NCBI RefSeq assembly: GCF_900113415.1
Contig: NZ_FOPH01000001.1
Coordinates: 186,001-250,000 of the forward strand
Reading direction: 5' to 3'
DNA from: Oribacterium sp. WCC10
GTDB lineage: Bacteria > Bacillota > Clostridia > Lachnospirales > Lachnospiraceae
DNA length: 64,000 nt
The stretch's first letter is position 1; every line of letters starts with the position of its first letter. The notes beneath the pieces were generated by a model. The model saw only the letters and a program-made list of their open reading frames with translations. It was not told the DNA's origin and searched no databases. The position numbers and the translations under genes are program-made. Below, piece by piece: positions 24,709 to 32,019 of this stretch.

Positions 24709-27087
24709 ATGAAAATTAAAGTTCTAAGTGATGAAACAATAAATCAGATTGCAGCAGGTGAAGTTATCGAGAGACCTCTCAGCGTCGTGAAGGAGCTTTT
24801 GGAAAATGCCATCGATGCGGGTTCCACTTCTGTTACTGTAGAGGTCAGGGACGGAGGAATCGCCATGATCCGTATCACGGATAACGGTGGCGGAATCGAT
24901 AAGGATGATATAAGGACTGCATTTTTACGACATGCTACTTCTAAGATAAAGGAAGCGAGAGACCTGGAGAACATTCAGACACTCGGATTCCGTGGTGAGG
25001 CGTTGGCATCCATCGCAAGTATTTCAAGAGTTGAGCTTATCAGTAAGACTCCCGGAGCGCTTATGGCAACGCATTATGAGATTGAAGGCGGAGTGGAGAA
25101 AGATTTCTCTGAAATTGGTGCGCCGGACGGGACTACTTTTATCGTCAGAGACATTTTCAAAAATGTTCCTGCCAGAAGAAAATTCCTGAAGAGTCCACAG
25201 ACAGAAGCCGCACGTATTCAGGATATCCTTGAGAAGGAGGCGCTTGCCCATCCCGAGGTTGCATTCCGATACATTCAGGATGGACGTCAGAGGCTTGCAA
25301 CCCTCGGAAACGGCTCACTTCTTGATGTGATTTACTCGATTTACGGTCGTGACGTTACTAATCAGCTTATCACAGTGAACCGTCAGTATCAGCGCTCCCA
25401 GCTTACAGGACTTCCGGCTGTTACAGTGCGCGGTTTCATCGGTAAACCTGTGATTACAAGAGCAAACCGCAATTTTGAGATATATTTTGTAAATTCCCGT
25501 TTCGTGAAGAATCCCATGGTGACAAAGGCCATCGAGGACGGATATCATGCTTTTCTTATGCAGCACAAGTTTCCGTTTACTGTGCTTATGGTGGATGTGA
25601 ATCCTGAAATAGTGGATGTCAATGTTCATCCGCAGAAGCTTGAGGTCAGATTCTCGGACGGTATGCTTGTATACAATTCTATAGTGGATTCTGTACAGAA
25701 CTCACTCAGAGAAACCGAACTTATACTGAATACTGACCTTGAGAACTTCGGCCGCGACGAGAATACTTCCAGAAAGGCAAACATCGACCCGCATGTTGAG
25801 ATAGAAGAAAAGGAAAAGACATTACCACACGTGGAACCCTTCGAGAGAAACAGGGAGGATACCACAAACAGGCAGTATGAGGAGGCACTCAGACCGGAGA
25901 TACATCCTGAGGCGAAGCCAAAGTCGGATATATATTTAGATGGAAAGAATGTTGCCGGTACAGGAGCTGTAAATGAAACTCCGGAAGAGACGTTCAGACC
26001 TTCCGGGTTCGGCACCGGCTTTATGCAGTATGAGAACAGTGCCTCGGCTTCAGGTGTAAGTGAAAAAAGCGTCTGGTCAGGCAATGCCGGCGGCGGATAC
26101 AGCCGGTACAGAAGAGACTATGCGGAAAAGCACAGCAGCGAAGGCATCGGCAGTTCAGTCGAAGGTGCAGGAGTTGCTGAACACAATTCCGGATTCGGAC
26201 TTTCTGATTTCAAGAAGGCGACAGACGAGGTTGAGAAGAACTACGGACCTGTTAGCGGCGAAAACAAAGGATTTGTCACTGCATCCGCCGGAAATGCTTC
26301 CGGAGAGACCGGATATACTGCCAGTAAATCTGAATATAATATTTCAGACTTTACTGGCGATCAGGGTACTTCTTCAAATGAACCTGATCTCTATCAGAAT
26401 CATGACAATGATGAAGCTTTTGTGAATTCCGGTGATAAACAGAAGACACCTGCTGCGAAGCCGCAGCAGGAGACACTGTTCTCAGATAAGTTCCTGAGTG
26501 AAAAGGCAAGGATCCAGCACAGAATCATCGGACAGGTGTTTGAGACATACTGGCTCATAGAGTACGATGACAAGCTTTACATCATTGACCAGCATGCGGC
26601 TCATGAAAAGGTTAACTTTGAGAGGATGATGAAGCGTTTAAAGGAGCGTAAACCTGCAAGTCAGTATCTGAACCCGCCTATCCTTGTGACATTGACCTCC
26701 GAAGAGGCGGTTCTCCTAAATGAGTATGAGGAATATTTCCAGAATCTTGGCTTTGAAATAAGCGATCTTGGAGGAAGAGATTTCAGCATTTCCGCAGTTC
26801 CGACGGATCTTCCGGAGATAGGAAAGAAGGAACTTCTTCTTGAGATGCTTGACGGGTTAAGTGATGAAACCGGAATGACTACACCGGATTCCATCTATTA
26901 TAAGATAGCTTCCATGTCCTGCAAGGCGGCAGTGAAGGGAAACAACAAGTTGAGTCTCATGGAGGCTGACGCTCTGATTTCGGAGCTTCTGGAGCTGGAA
27001 AATCCTTATGCCTGTCCGCATGGACGCCCGACCATCATTTCCATGTCGAAGTATGAGCTGGAGAAGAAATTTAAAAGAATAGTTTAA
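24709..27087 (+). CDS. mutL: DNA mismatch repair protein MutL with endonuclease motif
   Basis: A 792-residue protein. The N-terminal GHKL ATPase shows ELLENAIDAGS, ITDNGGGI and TLGFRGEALASIASI. A long variable linker (about 345-600, rich in Glu, Ser and Gly) leads to the C-terminal dimerisation/endonuclease domain with D627-Q-H-A-A-H-E-K-V-N-F-E, the metal-binding DQHAx2Ex4E motif of MutL proteins that nick DNA, plus CPHGRPT near the end. So strand discrimination is probably by MutL nicking, as in other bacteria without MutH. The linker is longer than in B. subtilis MutL (627 residues in all). Confidence 0.97.
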   Translation: MKIKVLSDETINQIAAGEVIERPLSVVKELLENAIDAGSTSVTVEVRDGGIAMIRITDNGGGIDKDDIRTAFLRHATSKIKEARDLENIQTLGFRGEALASIASISRVELISKTPGALMATHYEIEGGVEKDFSEIGAPDGTTFIVRDIFKNVPARRKFLKSPQTEAARIQDILEKEALAHPEVAFRYIQDGRQRLATLGNGSLLDVIYSIYGRDVTNQLITVNRQYQRSQLTGLPAVTVRGFIGKPVITRANRNFEIYFVNSRFVKNPMVTKAIEDGYHAFLMQHKFPFTVLMVDVNPEIVDVNVHPQKLEVRFSDGMLVYNSIVDSVQNSLRETELILNTDLENFGRDENTSRKANIDPHVEIEEKEKTLPHVEPFERNREDTTNRQYEEALRPEIHPEAKPKSDIYLDGKNVAGTGAVNETPEETFRPSGFGTGFMQYENSASASGVSEKSVWSGNAGGGYSRYRRDYAEKHSSEGIGSSVEGAGVAEHNSGFGLSDFKKATDEVEKNYGPVSGENKGFVTASAGNASGETGYTASKSEYNISDFTGDQGTSSNEPDLYQNHDNDEAFVNSGDKQKTPAAKPQQETLFSDKFLSEKARIQHRIIGQVFETYWLIEYDDKLYIIDQHAAHEKVNFERMMKRLKERKPASQYLNPPILVTLTSEEAVLLNEYEEYFQNLGFEISDLGGRDFSISAVPTDLPEIGKKELLLEMLDGLSDETGMTTPDSIYYKIASMSCKAAVKGNNKLSLMEADALISELLELENPYACPHGRPTIISMSKYELEKKFKRIV

Positions 27088-27103
27088 TGAAGGGTAAATC
27101 ATT

Positions 27104-28105
27104 TTGAGCAAAATAGATTTAAGTAAGAAACCCCTTATCATCATTGCCGGGCCTACAGCTGTCGGGAAAACCTCAACTTCCGTGGCTCTTGCAAAGGCGC
27201 TTTTAGGTGAGGTGGTTTCAGCGGATTCTGTTCAGGTATACAGAAAACTTGATATAGGAAGTGCCAAGGTGACAGCGGAAGAGATGGAGGGGGTGCCTCA
27301 TCATCTCATAGACATTATCGACGTGGACAGCGATTATGACGTTAGCCTTTTCCAGAAGATGGCGACAGAAGCCATTGAAGGCATTTATGAAAGAGGACAT
27401 GTGCCTATTCTGGCCGGTGGTACCGGATTTTATATTCAGGGACTTCTTTATGGAATTGACTTCACTGAAGAGGATGAGGGTGCCCATAAGCAAGTGAGAG
27501 ACAGACTTGAGGCATGGGCAAAGGAGCCCGGAGGACCGGAGGCGATGTACAGGAAGCTTTCGGAGGTGGATCCCGGTTCTCTTGAAAAGATTCATGAGCA
27601 CAATATACGCCGCGTTATAAGAGCATTGGAGTTTTACGAGCTTCACGGAACGCCGATTTCTCAACATAATGAAGAAGAGCGTGAGAAGCAGGCAATCTAT
27701 AATCCTGCATTTTTTGTTCTTACTGATGACAGAGAATCGCTTTATGAGAGAATAAACAGCCGGGTTGATCAGATGGTTCAGCAGGGACTCGTAGAGGAAG
27801 CGAAGTGGCTTTATGATCTTCATCTCCCGATGGAAAGAACTTCCATGAAGGGAATAGGATACCGTGAACTGATTCAAGCCTTTGATGCTATAGAGAAGGG
27901 AAATCTTGCGGCATCGGAAAAACGTGCTATAATCGTTCAAGCTGTCGAGAAGATAAAGCAGGATTCGAGGAATTACGCTAAAAGACAGATCACATGGTTC
28001 AAGAGAGAACGTAATGTGAACTTTGTGAATATAAAGGATTTTGATTATAAGAAAGATAGGATTACAGAATGGATAACAGAGAAATGTTTGAGTCTCTTGG
28101 GATAA
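27104..28105 (+). CDS. miaA: tRNA dimethylallyltransferase
   Basis: A 333-residue enzyme that prenylates A37 of tRNAs reading UNN codons, giving the substrate of MiaB. The P-loop AGPTAVGKTSTSVALAK is at residues 14-30; SADSVQVYRKLDIGSAK, ILAGGTGFYIQGLLYG and the KQDSRNYAKRQITWFKR block near the end are all family signatures. The start is TTG, 14 bases after mutL, with GAAGGG upstream. The last 37 bases overlap the next gene in another frame, which suggests a shared transcript. Confidence 0.96.
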   Translation: MSKIDLSKKPLIIIAGPTAVGKTSTSVALAKALLGEVVSADSVQVYRKLDIGSAKVTAEEMEGVPHHLIDIIDVDSDYDVSLFQKMATEAIEGIYERGHVPILAGGTGFYIQGLLYGIDFTEEDEGAHKQVRDRLEAWAKEPGGPEAMYRKLSEVDPGSLEKIHEHNIRRVIRALEFYELHGTPISQHNEEEREKQAIYNPAFFVLTDDRESLYERINSRVDQMVQQGLVEEAKWLYDLHLPMERTSMKGIGYRELIQAFDAIEKGNLAASEKRAIIVQAVEKIKQDSRNYAKRQITWFKRERNVNFVNIKDFDYKKDRITEWITEKCLSLLG

Positions 28106-29349
28106 AACCTTCGGTTTATGATTTTTGCGAGACGGAGCTTCGTACACTTAAGGACAGATTTCAGGAGATAGACGACATAGCTGAGTTCAATCAGCTCAAA
28201 GTCATAAAGGCAATGCAGGATGCTCAGGTTTCGGAGGCTCACCTCTACGGAACCACAGGCTATGGCTATGATGATATTGGCCGTGATACCCTTGAGAAGG
28301 TTTATGCCAACTTTTTCGGAACAGAGGACGCACTTGTCCGTTCACAGATAGTTTGCGGTACACATGCACTTTCTACAGCTCTTTTTGCCAATACAAGACC
28401 GGGAGACGAGATTCTTTGTCCTGCCGGAAAGCCTTATGACACTCTGGAAGAGATTATCGGTATCAGACCATCAGTGGGAAGTCTTGCAGAGTATGGCGTT
28501 TCCTACCGTCAGGTTGACCTTTTGCCGGGTTCCCAGTTTGATTATGAGGGCATTAAGGACGCTATCAATGAAAAGACAAAGCTTGTAGAGATCCAGAGAT
28601 CAAAGGGATATGCCACAAGAGATACATTTTCACCGGAGCAGATCGGCGAACTTATAAAGTTTATAAAGGACATCAAACCGGATGTTATCTGCATGGTGGA
28701 TAACTGCTACGGTGAGTTTGTGAGAAAGGAAGAGCCTACAGCTTTTGGCGCAGACATGGTGGTAGGTTCACTCATCAAGAATCCGGGTGGAGGACTTGCA
28801 CCTATAGGCGGTTACATTGCAGGAACAAAGGAGTGCATCGAGAGATGTGCAGTGAGACTCACAACACCGGGTCTCGGCAAGGAAGTAGGTCCTTCACTTG
28901 ATACAAACAAGAGTTTCTATCAGGGACTTTTCATGGCTCCGACTATCACTGCGGCTGCTGAAAAGGGCGCTATATTTGCTGCAAAGGTTTTCGAAAAGCT
29001 CGGCTTTGCCTGTCATCCGACTGCTGACAGTGTGAGATATGATATCATTCAGGCCATAACACTTGGCTCTGAGGAGGCTGTTGTTGCCTTTGCCCAGGGA
29101 ATACAGGCAGCGGCTCCTGTAGACAGCTTTGTTACACCTTATCCTGATGATATGCCGGGATATGACAGTAAGGTCATCATGGCAGCAGGTGCTTTCGTAC
29201 AGGGCAGCTCTATTGAGCTTTCTGCGGACGGTCCTATCAAACCTCCTTATAATATTTATTTTCAAGGCGGTCTCACATGGTATCATGCAAAGCTTGGTAT
29301 CATGATGGCGGTACAGAAAATGTATGACAGAGGACTTATAAGTTTATAA
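28069..29349 (+). CDS. PLP-dependent YnbB / methionine gamma-lyase-like protein
   Basis: A 426-residue fold-type I PLP enzyme of the family annotated as aluminium resistance protein or methionine gamma-lyase family (COG4100, B. subtilis YnbB). The PLP lysine is probably the K in VVGSLIKNPGGGLAPIGGYIAG; MVDNCYGEFV supplies the aspartate that contacts the pyridine nitrogen. The physiological substrate is not established. It commonly follows miaA in Firmicutes. Its start lies inside miaA (37-base overlap). Confidence 0.85.
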   Translation: MDNREMFESLGIKPSVYDFCETELRTLKDRFQEIDDIAEFNQLKVIKAMQDAQVSEAHLYGTTGYGYDDIGRDTLEKVYANFFGTEDALVRSQIVCGTHALSTALFANTRPGDEILCPAGKPYDTLEEIIGIRPSVGSLAEYGVSYRQVDLLPGSQFDYEGIKDAINEKTKLVEIQRSKGYATRDTFSPEQIGELIKFIKDIKPDVICMVDNCYGEFVRKEEPTAFGADMVVGSLIKNPGGGLAPIGGYIAGTKECIERCAVRLTTPGLGKEVGPSLDTNKSFYQGLFMAPTITAAAEKGAIFAAKVFEKLGFACHPTADSVRYDIIQAITLGSEEAVVAFAQGIQAAAPVDSFVTPYPDDMPGYDSKVIMAAGAFVQGSSIELSADGPIKPPYNIYFQGGLTWYHAKLGIMMAVQKMYDRGLISL

Positions 29350-29389
29350 AGCTGCGTAGTAAGACTTACTCTCGTGGCTTTCATGGGTG

Positions 29390-29455
29390 TTTACTGAATC
29401 AGGGCTTTATGCTAAAATAACACATCGTGGGCTCCTGGACTCTCTGGGACAGGAG
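29390..29455 (+). promoter_or_regulatory. Promoter and ribosome-site-masking hairpin before radC
   Basis: A good promoter match TTTACT-17-TAAAAT (29390-29418) is followed by CTCCTG (29432-29437) that can pair with CAGGAG (29450-29455). The right arm contains the radC ribosome site GGAG, so the stem would hide it. Loop 12 bases. Control of translation of the downstream cell-shape operon is inferred. Confidence 0.55.
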
Positions 29456-29460
29456 AAAAA

Positions 29461-30162
29461 ATGAATTTTAAATCAAAAAAACTGACATCTGAAGAGATGC
29501 CATACGAGAAATGTTTACAGTATGGGCCGGAAGCATTATCCGACCGGGAACTGTTGGCTGTGTTGCTCCGTACCGGAACCCATGGATCATCCGTCATGGA
29601 GGTTTCCGAGAAGGTGCTTAATCTGAATCCGCAGTATGACGGTCTGGTTGGAATGATGCATTTCGGGCCGGAAGAGTATCAGAAAGTAAACGGCATCGGA
29701 AAAGTCAAGGCTGTACAGCTGAGTGTGGTGGGCGAGATTGCCAGAAGGATATGGAATCGTAAGAAACGTGTAAATCATATGTGCTTTACAAAGGCCAGTC
29801 AGGTGTCAGATTATTACATGGAAGATCTCAGATATCTTGACCATGAAGTTGTCAGGATTCTTTATCTGGATCATCATATGCAGCTTATCAGAGAAAAGCT
29901 GCTTTCTAAAGGCACCAATTGTCGGTCGGCAGTTTCGCCAAGGGATATTTTCATTGAGGCGCTGAGACTCAGTGCCTCGTGTATCATCATGGTACATAAT
30001 CATCCAAGCGGCGATCCGTCACCCTCCAGGGATGACATTCAGTTTACAGAAGAATTGTATAGTGCTGGACAGCTTGTCGGCATTGGCCTCGTCGATCATG
30101 TTGTGATCGGGGACAATGTCTATTTCAGTTTCAGGGAACAGGGATTGATCAGTGGAGAATAA
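29461..30162 (+). CDS. radC: RadC-family JAB/MPN domain protein
   Basis: A 233-residue protein: an N-terminal helix-hairpin-helix-like region (MPYEKCLQYGPEALSDRELLAVLLRTGT) and a C-terminal JAMM metal site HNHPSGDPSPSRDD (H-x-H-x10-D), both typical of RadC. Biochemical role is unsettled; the old link with DNA repair has been questioned. It heads the mreC-mreD-PBP2-rodA group and its stop lies inside the start of mreC. In most Clostridia mreB would follow here; it does not. Confidence 0.95.
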   Translation: MNFKSKKLTSEEMPYEKCLQYGPEALSDRELLAVLLRTGTHGSSVMEVSEKVLNLNPQYDGLVGMMHFGPEEYQKVNGIGKVKAVQLSVVGEIARRIWNRKKRVNHMCFTKASQVSDYYMEDLRYLDHEVVRILYLDHHMQLIREKLLSKGTNCRSAVSPRDIFIEALRLSASCIIMVHNHPSGDPSPSRDDIQFTEELYSAGQLVGIGLVDHVVIGDNVYFSFREQGLISGE

Positions 30163-31462
30163 AAAAAGTAAGTATATATTTATAGTCCTTTCGGTGTTAT
30201 GCATTATGATGATAGTTCTTTCTTCGGTTAAGGACGGCATCATGAATCCTATCCGCAATACTATAGGTTATGTTCTGGTTCCGTTCCAGTCCGGTGTCAA
30301 TAAAGTCGGATTTGGTATCTATGAGAACCTGAAGGAACACAGAACTCTTGCTGAAGTCGAGAAAGAGAATAAGGAACTGAGTGAGAAGGTGGGACTTCTG
30401 ACAGAACAGAACAACCGCCTCACACAGGACAGCGGTGAGCTTGAGAGACTGAGAGAGTTGTATCAGCTTGATCAGGAGTATATGCAGTATGAGAAGATAG
30501 CCGCCAGAGTCATTGCCAAGGACTCGGAAAACTGGTTCCAGGTATTCCGTATCGATAAGGGTTCCAAAGACGGTATCCGTGTTGATCAGAATGTTATGGC
30601 AAACGGCGGCCTTATCGGTATTGTGACTGATGTTGGTCTCAACTACGCGACGGTACGTTCCATCATCGATGATGAGTCAAGAGTATCCGCCATGGGTATC
30701 CAGTCAAGTGATACCTGTATCGTGGCCGGGGATCTGACGCTGTATGAACGGGGGCGACTCAGGATCACTGATATCAGAAAAGATGCATCCATTCAGGAAG
30801 GCGATCGAATCGTAACTTCAAACATTTCTGCCAAGTTTGTACCGGGTATTCTCATTGGATATGCGGTCGACGTAAAGGAAGATGATAAGCGGCTTATGAA
30901 GGATGGTTATCTAATTCCGGCGGCGGATTTCAATGACCTTTCCGAAGTTCTTGTCATAAAGCAGCTTAAGAGCGACAGCTTCCTTGATGAGAATGACGGT
31001 TCACTCAGCCCTACAGCTTCCGGCGACGGCATTAAGGATGTTCCTGCCAACAGCGGAGACAGCAATATTACCGTTGCATCTACTTGGGCGGGTATGGAAG
31101 GCCTGACACCGTTAAGTGAGATAGATGGCAGTGTAGATCCGAACGGTGATCTCATCACTGCGGCTGATATAGCAGGTACTCCGGCGGTCAATCAGGAGTC
31201 ATCCGGCTCTTCGGGAAGAGACGAGAGCGAGACTGAGGAGTCTGAAAGAGAAAACACATCTTCAGGGAAATCTTCCGAAAAGAAAACCAGGGAAACAGAA
31301 GCAGAGGATGAAGAACCTGTGCGTGCCGAGAGAGAAACCGAAAGAGAAACCGAGAGAGAAACTGTGAAAGAAACGGCGGCTGTTGAAACTCATGCGGAGA
31401 CCCGTGCGGAGAATTCCGGAAACGGTGCCGATGAGGAACTGATTGAGGAAAATCCTAACTAA
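30152..31462 (+). CDS. mreC: Rod shape-determining protein MreC with long charged tail
   Basis: A 436-residue bitopic membrane protein: membrane segment (about 8-27), coiled coil (about 60-105) and the MreC beta domains (about 115-275), including NWFQVFRIDKGSKDGI and NGGLIGIVTDVG. MreC scaffolds the elongasome outside the membrane. The C-terminal 150 residues are extra: a Ser/Gly/Asp-rich stretch, then a low-complexity Arg/Glu/Thr tail (about 350-425) with repeats like RETERETERET. The start is GTG at 30152, within the end of radC. The tail should be extracytoplasmic. Confidence 0.93.
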   Translation: MENKKSKYIFIVLSVLCIMMIVLSSVKDGIMNPIRNTIGYVLVPFQSGVNKVGFGIYENLKEHRTLAEVEKENKELSEKVGLLTEQNNRLTQDSGELERLRELYQLDQEYMQYEKIAARVIAKDSENWFQVFRIDKGSKDGIRVDQNVMANGGLIGIVTDVGLNYATVRSIIDDESRVSAMGIQSSDTCIVAGDLTLYERGRLRITDIRKDASIQEGDRIVTSNISAKFVPGILIGYAVDVKEDDKRLMKDGYLIPAADFNDLSEVLVIKQLKSDSFLDENDGSLSPTASGDGIKDVPANSGDSNITVASTWAGMEGLTPLSEIDGSVDPNGDLITAADIAGTPAVNQESSGSSGRDESETEESERENTSSGKSSEKKTRETEAEDEEPVRAERETERETERETVKETAAVETHAETRAENSGNGADEELIEENPN

Positions 31463-31471
31463 TATTTCAGA

Positions 31472-32008
31472 ATGAAACCTATATTTAAAAACAAAGCATC
31501 AAAAAAAGCGGCACGACAAAGGTTCAGAGTGGTTATGTATGTCTTATCGCTGGTTCTGGCCTTTCTGATACAGACAAGTGTCATTCCGCTGATACCTTTT
31601 TTGTCATCATCTCCAAATCTGTTGCTCATTTTGACATTTTCCATAGGATTTATTCATGGTAATCTGCCCGGGATGATATACGGTCTCGGTGCAGGGTTGC
31701 TTTTGGATCTGTTTTATTCAGGACCATTCGGTTTCTACAGTTTCATATTTGTAGTGATCGGATATTTAAACGGAATCTTCAGCAATATCTATTACGAAGA
31801 GTACATAACATTGCCGATGCTTATGTGCGTAGTTAATGAATTTATCTATCATGTTTATATTTATATTTTCCGTTTCCTGATACGAGGCAAGTATGACCTG
31901 CCGTATTATCTTGTACATGTAGTGTTGCCTGCCATTGTGTTTTCACTTATGGTGACATTGATACTGTACAGATTTGTATTTACAGCTTCGGAAAAGATTG
32001 ATGAATAG
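31472..32008 (+). CDS. mreD: Rod shape-determining protein MreD
   Basis: A 178-residue polytopic protein with about five to six membrane segments, including the family pattern LLILTFSIGFIHGNLPGMIYGLGAGLLLDLFYSG split here as LLILTFSIGFIHG and GAGLLLDLFYSG. Position between mreC and PBP2, spaced 9 and 11 bases, supports the call. MreD is part of the elongasome membrane module; its exact action is not established. Confidence 0.9.
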   Translation: MKPIFKNKASKKAARQRFRVVMYVLSLVLAFLIQTSVIPLIPFLSSSPNLLLILTFSIGFIHGNLPGMIYGLGAGLLLDLFYSGPFGFYSFIFVVIGYLNGIFSNIYYEEYITLPMLMCVVNEFIYHVYIYIFRFLIRGKYDLPYYLVHVVLPAIVFSLMVTLILYRFVFTASEKIDE

Positions 32009-32019
32009 GAGCATAGACT

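Noticed and set aside
27218-28147. 309-codon minus-strand frame opposite miaA
   Set aside because: It lies wholly opposite an unmistakable miaA and has no recognisable family pattern.
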